The notes under the pieces are model-generated. The model saw only the letters and a program-made list of their open reading frames with translations. It searched no databases and was not told the DNA's origin. This document shows, piece by piece, positions 33,935 through 44,689 of a stretch of 64,000 nucleotides of DNA. Made by a program: the position numbers and the translations under genes. The number at the start of each line of letters is the position of its first letter. Positions within the stretch are counted from its first letter, which is position 1. The stretch is from Ariolimax columbianus. Lineage: Eukaryota > Mollusca > Gastropoda > Stylommatophora > Arionidae. Where the stretch lies: contig JAVGWX010000005.1 of NCBI GenBank assembly GCA_036924085.1, positions 94,275,264-94,339,263 of the forward strand. The letters are read 5' to 3'.

Positions 33935-34450
33935 AAGTTGTGTTACTGACTGACGGATGTCAACAGATTTATTAGTGACAGACGGAAATAAACAGTTGTA
34001 TTATTGACGGATGGAGGAAAACAGTTCTATTACCGACGGACGGAAGTAAACAGTTTTATTATTGACGGACGGAGGAAAACAGTTCTATTACTGACGGACG
34101 GAAATAAACAGTTTTATTATTGACGGACGGAGGAAAACAGTTCTATTTTTGACGGACGGAAGTAAACAGTTTTATTATTGACGGACGGAGGAAAACAGTT
34201 CTATTACTGACCGACTGAAGTAAACAGTTATTTTATTGACTGACGGAAATAAACAGTTTTGTTATTGACGAACGAAAGAAAACAGTTTTATTACTGACGG
34301 ACGGAAGTAAACAGTTTTATTACTGACGGACGGAAGTGAACAATTTTATTACTGACAGACGGAAGTAAACAGTTTTATTACTGACAGATGGAAGTAAACA
34401 GTTTTATTACTGGCAGACGGAACTAAACAGTTTTATTACTGCGAACTTTA
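33935..34450. repeat. 28-29-bp minisatellite, about 18 copies
   Basis: The unit is 'gacggacggaagtaaacagt' plus 'tttattact'. Two subtypes alternate in the first half, one with 'gaagtaaacagtttta' and one with 'gaggaaaacagttcta', giving a dimeric higher-order pattern between about 34000 and 34200. Confidence 0.92.
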
Positions 34451-34539
34451 ACAGAGACACACTGACTTACGAAATTAACGCAGCGATAATTTCCACAGAC
34501 AGTATGGCTTAATGCAGTTAAAAACGAACAACTTTACAA

Positions 34540-34560
34540 TCACACACACACACACACACA

Positions 34561-34592
<32 letters not shown>

Positions 34593-34635
34593 CACACACA
34601 TACACATATATATACATATATATATATATATATAT
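34540..34635. repeat. Compound microsatellite (CA)(GCAC)(TA)
   Basis: (CA)n, then (CGCA)n, then (CA)n again, ending in (TA)n. The types change without interruption. Confidence 0.95.
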
Positions 34636-34639
34636 TTAC

Positions 34640-35200
34640 CACAGTAGGCTATTAGTTTTAGCGATCGAAAGATAAGCAATTGTGCACTCTGAAAACTTAT
34701 ACTCCTTTAAAAAAAAGTAATAAAGGAATAAGCACTTTGTAATTTAACCCCACTCCTACAAGTGACGCCGGCACGCCTTTAAAGCAAAGTGACATGCTGA
34801 GGTTATACATGAAGATACATAAGACAAAAATGAAATCCTAAGATATCTCATTCTGACCAGTCTATTGTAACCTGTTTTATTCTCACGCTTTTCTGCGATT
34901 AGTAATTCTGTTCTGTGTGTGTGTGTGTAAAAGGTTTGCCTCTCTGTATTATACTGGCGTAGGCACGCTCTTTCCAAGTCGGACCGTAGTAGTTTAGGCG
35001 ATATCAGGACGTATTAACCAGTGCTTGGTTTGGTGAATGCGTATGTATGGACCTATGATAGTTAGGGCGATCTCAGTGGTCAACCCAACCAAAGTACAAA
35101 GGAATGGCTCAATTCTGAGGGTGCGTGTTAGTGTGTACTATGTATGTGTGTGTATGAAGGGCTACAGACTTGTGTTTAACCCACATCTACATTGTTTACA
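34640..35200. other. Unassigned spacer
   Basis: No gene recognised. A short (GT)n lies at 34915-34928. Confidence 0.4.
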
Positions 35201-35206
35201 CATTGC

Positions 35207-35716
35207 ATACACGAGTTAGGCATACATGAGTTAGGCAAACAAGAGTTAGGCATACAAGAGTTAGGCATAATACAAGAGTTAGGCATACATGAGTTAGGCA
35301 TAGATGAGTTAGGCATACAAGAGTTAGGCATACATGAGTTAGGCATACATGAGTTAGGCATACATGAGTTAGGCACAGATGAGTTAAGCATACACGAGTT
35401 AGGCATACATGAGTTAGGCAAACAAGAGTTAGGCATACAAGAGTTAGGCATAATACAGGAGTTAGGCATACATGAGTTAGGCATACAAGTGTTAGGCATA
35501 CATGAGTTCAGCATACACGAGTTAGGCATACATGAGTTAGGCATAAATGAGTTAAGCATACACGAGTTAGGCATACATGAGTTAGGCAAACAAGAGTTAG
35601 GCATACAAGAGTTAGGCATAATACAAGAGTTAGGCATACATGAGTTAGGCATACATGAGTTAGGCATACAAGTGTTAGGCATACACGAGTTAGGCATACA
35701 AGAGTTAGGCATACAT
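35207..35716. repeat. 15-bp minisatellite, about 34 copies
   Basis: The unit 'gttaggcatacatga' varies by 'caaga', 'cacga' and a few 17-18-bp insertions ('cataatacaaga'). A five-codon period keeps a Met-Pro-Asn-Ser-Cys frame open on minus and a Glu-Leu-Gly-Ile-His frame on plus. A block of about 180 bp is itself duplicated (compare 35230-35400, 35410-35500 and 35585-35700). I read it as non-coding. Confidence 0.95.
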
Positions 35717-35734
35717 AAGAACTGGTTCATAAAC

Positions 35735-35990
35735 TGGTATATCATGGACAGAACATTGAAATACTTTTGGCCACATAAAAAGACACAAGGGCCCTGGGAA
35801 ATCTGTAATGGAAGGTATAGTGTCGCGCAAGAGAGGCAGAGTCAGACCAAGAAGGCGATGGTACCAAGATGTAAATGAATGCTTGGGCATGACTCTGGAG
35901 CTGACTGGAAATTTAACAAGAGATCGAGTTTCTTTCAGACGGGTTGAGCGACGGTCTGTAAAGGACATGCTACATGATGATGATGTTTTA
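35735..35990 (+). mobile_element. LINE-H 3' end, copy 2
   Basis: The plus strand encodes 'DRTLKYFWPHKKTQ', then in another frame 'MEGIVSRKRGRVRPRRRWYQ', 'DVNECLGMTLELTGNL' and 'RRVERRSVKDMLHDDD'. It ends at the (ATG)n run 'tacatgatgatgatg' (35971-35985). One frameshift near 35815 breaks the frame. Confidence 0.85.
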
Positions 35991-36018
35991 AAAACATCCA
36001 CAATATATAGACTCAGTG

Positions 36019-36272
36019 AGGACGACGTGGGCTAGTGATTAATGACACGGCTCACAACCGAAGGTGCTGGGTTCGATCCCCATCACACCGCATGCCGTTA
36101 CCCCGGGGAAGCAACCCCTTAGAAAATGCAGGAGGAAGCAGACACTTACATAAAATGTATGCTGAAGTCGGAAGCACTGGGCCGACAGGCGCAACATAAA
36201 AACCATAGTACAACGCACACCGCCTTCGGGAGAAGAGAAATAAGGCGAATGCCAAAACAAAAAAACAAAAAA
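36019..36272 (+). mobile_element. SINE1 copy 3, full-length, with TSD
   Basis: This is the clearest full-length SINE1: A box around 'gtgggctagtgatta', B box 'ggttcgatccc', complete body and tail 'aaaacaaaaaaacaaaaaa'. The perfect 14-bp direct repeat 'atatagactcagtg' at 36005-36018 and 36273-36286 is its target duplication. It inserted just downstream of a LINE-H 3' end. Confidence 0.95.
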
Positions 36273-36289
36273 ATATAGACTCAGTGGAC

Positions 36290-37600
36290 GATCGCAAAAT
36301 TTTCTTAAATTTAGATTTCAATGGGCGGTAAGAACAATTTACTCTCACGAAAGGTATACAAGTGGGCACCAAGTAAAACAGGTTGACGAACCCTGGCCTA
36401 GAGGCTGTGCAACTCGCAGACCTGCTGCGGATGGAAAGGGCATAACACGAAATTCACGTCGTCTCGGTGGGGGGTTGCAAAGTCCGACGGAAAAGGATTG
36501 CGTCTGAATAGCTGTATCTGTCGAGCCCGAGTGCGAAGCAGCGTTATTGTGAGCCGGGTAGGGCAGGACTGCTGTCGCTAGTTGACAGGCCGGCCGAGCT
36601 CGAACTTCGTTTTAACTTTCACGTGGAAAGCTCCAGTCATGTGGAGGCATCTTCCCCGGAGTCGTCAGTATCGGCTGGCATTACATTTCAGTCCTGTTAG
36701 TTATATTAAGGGGGTAGTCCAAGATAAAGTAGTTCTCGCCCAGGCCTGATCTTGAAGCTAATCTTGTCCAAGATGTGTTGACTTTAGGAAGAAACATTCC
36801 ATGTTTAACAATGACTGGGATCGTACTGTTATTTCACTCTTGATTGTAAGTCTATCTTAGTCTTGATTGTAAGTCTATCTTACTCTTCATTGTATATCTT
36901 ACTCACGACCGTCAGTCTATTTTACTCGTGACTTCCAGCCTGTCTTATTCCTGACTACCAGCGTATCCCACACTTCTAACACAGCGACAGTGGAAGGCAC
37001 TGGTAGTCCTATACTGAACACTGCCGTCTGAGATAAAGTGTTATGAACGTTAATTTACGAGTTCTCATCTTTTATAGGACAGAGAGTGACCAGTTCAGCA
37101 GCTCACGGCATTTCCTTCACTAACTGTAAGTCGGATACTAATTTACAGCCAGGTAGATTGAATTGTGTCGGAAAGTTTGTAAACAACTGGTACATTGGTT
37201 GTGAGAGACTGGATTGTGACAGGCGCCGCACATGATGATAATGATGTTCGTCTATCTATCGAGGCATTCCTGCTACAACAACACAAAAGATAAAGAACAC
37301 GAACAATGGCTACCCAAAGATAACTGACTGGAGACAATTCAATGATAACAAAAATGATTTATGTAATTACCTATATATCATTCTAGTGGCACATGGCTCG
37401 ACAAAAATAGAGCCACCTTTACCTTCCAAGCAGATTGTAGAAGACAATGAAAGAATACTGTGTATAATGCTAGCAGTCTTCTCACAGAAACGCATGCTAT
37501 CGAAATGGTCAAAGCAAATACTCGTATTCAGGCTTCCTGTACAGCTGTAGTAGTGGATCTATGCTTCAATGGCAGCAAAAACGAATGACATATTTGTTAC
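36290..37600. other. Unassigned spacer
   Basis: I see no gene. 'ggttgacgaaccctgg' near 36382 resembles a hAT-type terminal repeat but I find no partner. A 24-bp unit with 'gattgtaagtctatctta' is tandemly repeated at about 36840-36900. A moderately GC-rich block at 36400-36620 has no identifiable function. Confidence 0.4.
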
Positions 37601-38185
37601 ACACACACACACACACCCCAACAAAGATACATAAATTGTTCTTAAGCCATCGATACTACTGAAACAGCTGGCACGGCGATGTAAAACAATACGTTTTAAG
37701 ATACGTAACAGAAATATAAGTCCGTGACTGCCATCTCATTTCAGTTGTATTTATTAGTAATAACGAGACAACCAATTTGTGATTTGGCCAACATTTTAAA
37801 AGTGAAGGAGGTTCAAAACCCTTTTGGATAAAACGCTTGTCCAACCAAGACATACCTATGTCTGTCAGATTAACTCTCCATCCCTTGCTACAGTTACAAT
37901 GACCCACCCCTTTTTCTACACACACACACACACACACACATACACACACATAAACACGGGAGCGGGAGAAAGTTAGTACATAGGTTACAAACTGATAAAG
38001 GGTAGCTGAAAAATGCATTTGATAGTTTTTAAAGGTGTCATTGGGTGACAGGAACATCCATATTTGTGATTACTTTAAGTAGCTGGGATGGAAGGCTATC
38101 GTCTGGTCAGGCACAACATACTGATTAGACATGTTAGTCAGGGTCAAGCAAGATATACTGGTCAAGACTCTCAATTCGATTTCCT
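37600..38185. other. Spacer with (CA)n tracts
   Basis: (CA)n at 37601-37616 and 37918-37950. The minus-strand frame across the second run reads Cys-Val repeats and is an artefact. Confidence 0.5.
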
Positions 38186-38189
38186 CGTA

Positions 38190-38435
38190 GCCCTCCCTGG
38201 AAACGGGCTGTTTTCATGGCAGCCTGGCTAACGAGATGATGGATTGACGTCATCCCCGTAGTAGTGAGCGACAGGCAGATGAAGCCACGTATAGCACAGC
38301 CGCCTGCAGGATCCACGATCCACCGCGCTCAAGATATGAGAAAATCTACGACAACCACACTTAACGTCCTTTTAAGGACGCACAAAAGAGTAATTCTACT
38401 CATTGTGTACATTCAACAACAACAGCAGCAACAGT
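38190..38435 (+). repeat. Rep-C dispersed repeat, copy 2
   Basis: This matches copy 1 (5440-5730) from 'ccctggaaac' to 'ctactcattgtg', with a clear (CAA/CAG)n tail 'acaacaacagcagcaacag' at 38416-38434. The tail and colinear start favour a retroposed unit. Confidence 0.8.
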
Positions 38436-38469
38436 GTTTTTGGATTTTTTGAGTGCTATTAACCAATTT

Positions 38470-38552
38470 CCAGAAGAAAGGCGACAAGGTGAATGCAGTG
38501 AAGAAAGGTGACAAGGTGAATGCAGTGAAGAAAGGGGACAAGGTCAAGGTCA
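38470..38552. repeat. 27-bp tandem repeat, 3 copies
   Basis: The unit is 'gaaaggcgacaaggtgaatg' plus 'cagtgaa'. The third copy is altered to 'ggggacaaggtcaaggt'. It directly precedes the mariner fragment. Confidence 0.9.
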
Positions 38553-38990
38553 GCGTTGTACTGTGAAGTTATGAAAATGCTTCGGGATGCAATTAAAAGA
38601 AAAGGTCCAGGCCTGCTGGATAGAGGAGTACTGCTACACAATGGCAATGCCAGACCACATACGGCTCGACTAACCCAGGAGAAATTTACCATCTAGGGTG
38701 GCAGCTTCTTGAACATTCACCACACAGCCCCGACTAAACCCCTAGTATTTTAAACCGGTTTGGCGCACTAAAAACCCACCTTGGTAGAAGACATGCTAAT
38801 GTCGAAGAGTTTGAACGTGACCCATCTTGGTAGAAGACATTATGCTAATGTCGAAGAGTTTGAACGTAAAGTACAGATGTAGATAAGACAGCAGACAAAA
38901 GACTTCTATGTCTCAGGTTTTGGTGCATTGATAAAGCAATGGGATAAGTGGAAATTATGTTGGGAAAGAATGGAAAATGTAAATGCAATA
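38553..38990 (+). mobile_element. Mariner-like transposase C-terminal fragment
   Basis: The plus strand reads 'RDAIKRKGPGLLDRGVLLH' followed by 'NGNARPHTARLTQEKF', the region that normally carries the second catalytic Asp in 'DNARPH'; here that residue is Gly. 'LLEHSPHSPD' then leads to the third catalytic block, which is destroyed by a stop and substitutions. 'GALKTHLGRRH' and 'FYVSGFGALIKQWDKW' close the protein. A 40-odd-base segment starting 'cttggtagaagacat' is tandemly duplicated at about 38782-38868. The element is inactive. Confidence 0.82.
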
Positions 38991-39064
38991 ATAAATGATT
39001 TTCAAGTTCGTATCTAATTTATTTTGTAAATTTTCATTCGTGACCTATTTACTGACTTGGCCTC

Positions 39065-39330
39065 ACTTGTATGTGGTTGCATACACACACAGACACGCAC
39101 ACACACATACATCACGTAGGATATCCTTTGCGGAACGTCGCTTCCAAGACAGCCCGTATGAAGAAAACTCGATCTCTTGTCAGATCTCCAGCCTACCCCA
39201 ACCCCAGAGTCATGCTCAAGCATTCACTGGCTTCTTGGTCTGCCTATCTTGCCGGCACCATACCTTCCATTACCGTTCTCTCGTGACCGCTGTATCTTTT
39301 GATAGGGTTAATATATATATAGTCAAACTC
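39065..39330 (-). mobile_element. LINE-H 3' end, copy 3
   Basis: Nucleotide similarity to copies 1, 2 and 4 runs from 'gatatcctttgcggaacgtc' through 'ggcaccataccttccatta' to 'cgttctctcg'. Coding capacity on minus is largely lost. A (CA)n tract lies where the (ATG)n end would be. Confidence 0.7.
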
Positions 39331-39334
39331 GTCT

Positions 39335-39608
39335 CTCAATTTGTGATGGTTCTAGAATCTTGCTTGCTTGCAATAGACACATTTACGAGTTCTTTGTTGT
39401 TACTGTTCCAATCTAGTGAAGAATCGATGTGATATCCAAGACATTGCTCCAACATCGCTATACGTAAGAACATAAATGCTGGGTACCTTTTGTTGTTCTC
39501 CCCCTTATGTCGCACATCAGCCTGCACTGCAAATGTACCCTCACCCTCGAGGTGATCATAAAGTCTATAAGCTCCGGTAATTTTGTATCTAACCCATTCA
39601 CATTCAGG
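39335..39608 (-). other. Unassigned, possible worn coding
   Basis: Minus-strand frames here run open but I recognise no family. 'YLNVNGLDTKLPELIDFM' could be chance or the start of a LINE endonuclease. Confidence 0.25.
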
Positions 39609-39610
39609 TA

Positions 39611-39815
39611 GCCGATGTAGCTCAGTGGTTTGTATACTGGCTTCCTAGCCGAGCCATAGGGGTTCGGCCCCAGTTTGTGCGGATTTTTCCAATCGCTAAA
39701 GGCCCTTGGGGTCAACCCAGACTACAAAATCGGGCATAAGAATAATCTAGGAAAGTAAAGACGGCAGGCGGATGTTGACCAAATCACCCCTAGTGTGCCG
39801 TTATTCCAGAAAAAA
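39611..39815 (+). mobile_element. SINE5-like tRNA-derived repeat
   Basis: The head resembles a tRNA gene: 'gccgatgtagctcagtgg' with an A box, and 'ggttcggcccc' at 39661-39671 as a B box, spaced as in Pol III promoters. An unrelated body follows to an A-rich end 'cagaaaaaaatat' (about 39808-39820). Only one copy is in the window and I see no certain target duplication. Confidence 0.6.
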
Positions 39816-40845
39816 ATATGCCCAACACCAAATTCTCAATGTGCCACATTGGCGTGTTAACGGGACATTTACTTTTGTTGTTGTTTCCACTCAGATTTAG
39901 TATCGCAGCACGCGAACGACGTCGTTCCGACATTTCACGAGACCAGGAAAAGTTAGTCTCCTGTATTCGCTTCATTACTTACTTGATTACCACTTCATCA
40001 GTGGGGTACCGCTGCAAGTCCCAATGACTTATCCCACGATCTCTATCCTGGGCAAAGTAGGTCCAGTGGGTAATAAGCTGTCCCTCTAACGTACCGCGGA
40101 GGTTGCAGTGTAGTCTGACCAACGCGTTTGAGGTCTACCACACGGTCTTTCCGCATCGTCGGTACCAGACTGCCGTCGACGTGCTCACACCCTTCCTTTT
40201 GAGTATGGGGTCTGCCCACAGCCGTTTTGCCTCATCTGAGTGAACAACTGCATGCTCGCCAAAGATAATTGTCCTATGTCTGAATTGTGGGAGGTTCTGC
40301 TTGCGCTGACCTCGGAGAGTAAGGTCGACCCCAAGAAAAGTGTGAGATTTACGTCAGGAGAAAATACGCTGAGGGTTTGCTAGGACAGTCACAGCATTAG
40401 TTAGATTTTTGTTACGCTAGGTGTAGCCTATTCCATTCTCAACGGTCAAGCTCACTAAGCTTTAATTTTCAAGGCGTAATTGCGAACCGTACTGGGCCAT
40501 GCTTTCGTCATTGTGCTGACGCCACCAAAACGTATGCGGCAAGGTGTGATGCTGCTGGAGAGAATATTCACAACGGCGTTGATGGAACATATAAAAATAG
40601 ATGACTGGCATGGGCTACACTAGAAGCCATATGGAAAGGAAAGTACTAGAATCGGAACAGTGATACCTATAGCGGTATTTCGCTGTTTAGTCATTCAGAG
40701 AACATGTAATACAAAACTTCTTTAACAGACAATGTTTACATAAATATACTCTGGTGGTGATGGTAGAATATGGGAGGACAGTCACTTCACGATCGGAAGG
40801 CTCTGTACCTAGTGAACGGTTAGTGTTGTGCATTCGGAAACCAGT
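39816..40845. other. Unassigned region
   Basis: Moderately GC-rich at 40000-40350, with open stretches on minus such as 'WYRRCGKTVW', but no domain I can name. It may be worn LINE ORF1. No RNA gene is seen. Confidence 0.3.
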
Positions 40846-40849
40846 TGAC

Positions 40850-40985
40850 ATTCATTGCAGAATGCAAGCAGTGTATGCGACAAAAATGTGTCGAAGACAA
40901 TAGTGAAGAACTGGACAACGATGTTTAAAGAAGGACGGGACTTAACGAAAGATCTTCCGAGACCAGGTCAGGCGCATATTGTTGC
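40850..40985 (+). mobile_element. Mariner-like HTH fragment, plus arm
   Basis: The plus strand encodes 'MQAVYATKMCRR', then after a shift 'KTIVKNWTTMFKEGRDLTKD' and 'LPRPGQAH', the second half of the N-terminal DNA-binding helix-turn-helix of mariner-type transposases. It forms an inverted repeat of about 100 bp with 40990-41095. Confidence 0.75.
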
Positions 40986-41150
40986 GTTAATTCACGTCCT
41001 TCTTTAAACATCGTTGTCCAGTTCTACACTGTTGTCTTCGCCACACTTTTGTCACCGTACACTGCCTGCATTCTGTGATGAATGTCAACTGGTCGACATC
41101 CTTCAGCTGTTAGAAACCGAATCACCGCTTGCTGATCAAGTCTGGAAGGA
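40985..41150 (-). mobile_element. Mariner-like HTH fragment, minus arm
   Basis: The minus strand encodes 'QAVIRFLTAEGCRPVDIHHR', 'MQAVYGDKSVAKTTV', a stop, and 'NWTTMFKEGRELT', so it extends further N-terminally than the plus arm. Together the two arms are tail to tail with their centre near 40985. No catalytic domain follows. Confidence 0.78.
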
Positions 41151-41159
41151 TTCCGTATC

Positions 41160-41640
41160 ACACCCACTATGTTTTCAACGGTCTGCTGAGGAAACTATGA
41201 GTCGGAGGATAATGAAATTTGGCAAATTTGACGGTTGGTATGTGTTGTTTACACCAGAAGTGACGTCATCATGCGCATTGTGGCATGTTAACTTGTTGCA
41301 GTTTGGTCCGGTTTCATTTGAACACGCTCGTATATTTAATCGATTGCGTCCATAAAGCTAGCAAACGTTAATTTCTAAATGAACGTCAAACGTCAGTTCA
41401 AGTGCCATCTTCGCATCGAAAGTCGGCTACAGTGTACTCTCTTGCCGTAATAATGCAATATGACAGGCTTTTTCCGGTCCATCTAATGTTATCCCCACAC
41501 TTCAAGCGTTGTCTGCCTCTTCCCTATCTTCTAGTATGGTCTTCAACAAGGAGGTATATATTGTTATATGACCAAATTAACGTACCTGTCTAGCTTTGAT
41601 TTCGCTTATTAATTAACTTTTCACCCCCAACTATTTCTAT
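41160..41640. other. Unassigned spacer
   Basis: The sequence upstream (in minus sense) of the mariner arm may be the element's 5' flank. Nothing else is recognised. Confidence 0.35.
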
Positions 41641-41644
41641 ACCT

Positions 41645-42000
41645 TCACATTTGTTTTCTTTTTTCCAATAAATGCGACCCAATCTTCTATATACCCACAT
41701 TTCGAAGGCTTTAATATTCGTGTCCAACTAGTTATTCATTGTCCATGTTTCTGCGCCGTCAAGCGTCACATAATTATCATCATCATGTAGCATGTCCTTT
41801 GCAGAACGTCGCTGTCACAACAGCCGATCTGTAAGACTCTCGATCTCTAGCCAGAACTCCCGCCTCTATCGGTCATCTTTCCAGCACCATACACCCCCAG
41901 TATCGTTCTCTCCAGAAAATTATGACGTTTGATGTGGCCAAAATAGTTTAACTTTCTGGACAAGATATAACTAACCAATTTTCATCGATATCCAGTTCTT
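41645..42000 (-). mobile_element. LINE-H 3' end, copy 4
   Basis: The upper part (41770-42000) matches copy 1 closely, from 'tgtagcatgtcctttgcaga' to 'ttaactttctggacaa'. An (ATG)n trace, 'atcatcatcatg', is at about 41778-41790. The lower part, 41645-41760, retains a worn 'GAETWTMN' type segment, suggesting a rearranged or second copy. Confidence 0.75.
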
Positions 42001-42009
42001 GTAGGTTGT

Positions 42010-42600
42010 GTGCATTTTTCCTTTTCGCTATCCATGGTATTTTGAACACCCTTCTGTATCATTTTAGCTCAAAAGATTTAAATCCTTTTTTTTAAGTGTT
42101 TGTGTGTCGGTCTACGTTTCACATATAAACTTTGCCACCGGGAAGATGCAAGTTCACAGGATTTTTATGTTCGTTATTTTATTAAAGTTCTACCATACGT
42201 TTCTCATTTTATTCAACCTCTATATTGCCATAGCCATCTGACTTCATTCAGACAATCTCCATTATCAAACGTCACACTCAAGCTAAAACATGTGAAAATC
42301 TGTCTCTGTGTAAATGCACAACAGTAACACTCTTTAAGCACGATTGTTATCTGCATCATCACGTGAATGTTTGGCGTGACTTTCATCTCTTATCTAGCAT
42401 AGATTTTACAAGCTTGGCTTAGCTGGCATACAGAGAGGCCAGCAGACGCGCTGTCAGGCTCAAACTGACAAGCAGTGTCAACAATAGCGCTCACACTCTA
42501 TTAGGCTATTACGCAAAATTATTATTATGCGATTCCTCGTTTACTGGCACAAATATGAATCACCGAACAGGTAAATTAAACACAAACTGAATTTTATTGC
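42010..42600. other. Unassigned spacer
   Basis: No gene recognised. Confidence 0.4.
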
Positions 42601-42604
42601 CTGG

Positions 42605-42820
42605 TGTTATTTGCATTTATAGACAATTGTAGTGTACTACTAGGTGGACTAACGAAGAGAGCGCGTAGTAATGTCGATCGGCACTGCCCGTTTGAAACGG
42701 CGTTTCTCCGACCGGTTTGTTGTTGTTTACAGCTCATGACAGGTGGTTAATTTCTTGTCCGCTATAACATTAGATGGATACTTGATGTTGCTAGTTCGTG
42801 CCCTGCCACGAGCAATGTTT
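42605..42820 (+). repeat. Rep-E dispersed repeat, copy 1
   Basis: Similar to 46555-46760 in the same orientation: 'ttgcatttatagacaa', 'gactaacgaagagagcgcgta' in pieces, and a T/G-rich 'tttgttgttgttt' near 42717. The family is unknown to me. Confidence 0.65.
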
Positions 42821-42824
42821 TTGA

Positions 42825-43330
42825 TGTACAATGACAATCATGACAGAATGATGCATTGCATACTTATGATACTATTTGAGTACTCAGTAAATATAAATCC
42901 CTTGTAGTTTTGTAGTTGTAGTTGTTTTCGAGAAAAAAAAACAAGGACACGCCAAATTTTGTGTTGACATTACATAACATAGTTCAGAAAGTTTGAGAGC
43001 GAAAGAAAAATCGTATCGTTTGTTTGTTATGATATGGGTAAGTAATGGTATGAAAATAATATGAAAGTGAACTCGATTTGTTAATCCTGCTTTAGTGTTT
43101 AATTATCATGATAAAGTGCCGTCTCCGCGACGGACGTTGACGGTAATCATTAAGGCCAATGGATCTCCATCTGTCTCTGTCTCGTGCCAGGCTGGTACAC
43201 GCAGTCAAACTGTGTCACGACCACACCCTGATGTAGTCTAAGTTTGTCCATCTGTACCTCTTTCGCCCTTCGGCTCTCTTTGTTTTCTACTCCGCCCTCC
43301 AAAATATATCCTTTAGCACACTGACATGGT
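42825..43330. other. Unassigned AT-rich spacer
   Basis: No gene recognised. Confidence 0.4.
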
Positions 43331-43334
43331 GCTT

Positions 43335-44365
43335 GACATGACTAAAATATTTTATTTTTTATTTTTCCTTCAGAAATGTCTGTTTTCCACCTGGAGTTGT
43401 CCCAGAACCTCATTATTGGTTTTCCTATCTTTCCAAGAAACTCGTCCAAGTCTTCTGAATACCCACATTTCAAAAGCCTCAATACTCTTTTCATTTTCTT
43501 TGTCAGTTTCCAGGTTTCTACTCTATACAATAAAACTGAATGCATTTAATGATTCCCATTTTTAAGATCTGAGATATCTGCTTTGACAGAAGTGTATCTC
43601 TCATGCTGTTAAAAGTAATTTTTGGCCATTGCAATTCTTTTAATGATCTCTCTTTCGCAATTTGCCATCAGCTGAGTTGACCAAAATATAAATAGCTTGA
43701 CACTTGTTCCAGAATTTCTCCATTTATATGGATAAAAGCTTTTGGACTTTCTTTCTTTTTGATAAACACCATAAATTTAGTCTTTTTGATGTTGATTTCA
43801 AACCAATATTGCTAACTTTTGCTGATTATCTTATTCATTAAGTTTTGCTGATGTACTGGATCCTCTGCCATTAACACTGTATCATCAGCATATCTTATAT
43901 TATTTATACTATGTCCTCCTATATTCAATTCAGGCATGTCATCTATGCCTTTGAAAACCTGTTTTGTGTATGCATTAAACAAGCAAGGGGAAAGCACACA
44001 CCCCTCTCTAACACCTATTTTAATAGTTATATTAGGTGACGCCTCCTCTCTAGTTCTCAAATATACTTATTGATCTCAATACAAGTTTGTGATAAGTTTG
44101 ATATCTTTACCGTCCAGATTGATATCCACCAGACATCTTATTAACTGTTCATGCTTCACGTTATCAAACGCTTTAGTGTAATCAATCAAGCAAGCATATA
44201 CGTCCTTTTTGCATCTCCATGTACTATTCTACAATCATTCTCATACAGAAAATCCCTTCTTTTGTTATACTGTTCTGCTTGAAACCAAACTTCTCCGCAC
44301 TGACCTCTTGGTTAATCTGTCCTTTAATTCTTTCCTGTGCGATTTTAAGAAGTATTTTGGTGACA
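43335..44365 (-). mobile_element. LINE-D reverse transcriptase relic
   Basis: From 44365 down on minus come 'TKILLKIAQERIKGQINQE' and 'FGFKQNSITKEGIF', then 'YTKAFDNVKHEQLI' (first catalytic region, about 44150-44190). 'TIKIGVREGCVLSPCLFNAY' and 'IRYADDTVLMAEDPVHQQNL' (catalytic box, about 43860-43895) follow. The 43342-43545 frame has 'LLYRVETWKLTKKM', the post-RT region. Two frameshifts and a stop break it. Confidence 0.85.
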
Positions 44366-44685
44366 TGGCTCATCAAACTTATAGTATTATCATAATAGAG
44401 GTGTGCTATAACTAAAAACTATATTAAAAATTAACTTTTGTGGCAACAATGTCCGTATTTGCTAGTGAGACCTATTCCATCTCTGTTATTAACATAAAAT
44501 TTCTGCAATACTGCTTTTTGTTTTGTTGTAGGAACATGCTATCTTAGGAATGTACATGTTGAGGAGTCAGGCTTTCATTTTCATCAGCCAATTTAGATTA
44601 ACTCTGTAATGATACATATTTACTGTACAACACATTTTTTAGGTTCTGTTTCATAAGTCATTAGCCCAGAATAGAAAAGAAGGAT
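44366..44685. other. Unassigned spacer
   Basis: AT-rich with no recognised feature. Confidence 0.4.
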
Positions 44686-44689
44686 CTTC

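Noticed and set aside
35176..35878. Met-Pro-Asn-Ser-Cys repeat protein
   Set aside because: The frame follows from a 15-bp period. The opposite strand is equally open and units with 17-18 bases occur, showing no selection for frame.
36382..36400. hAT-type right terminal repeat
   Set aside because: Only one end is visible. I found no matching left end or 8-bp duplication.
39458..39715. LINE endonuclease start on minus
   Set aside because: One short phrase is suggestive, but no further catalytic motif follows and the frame overlaps the SINE5 promoter.
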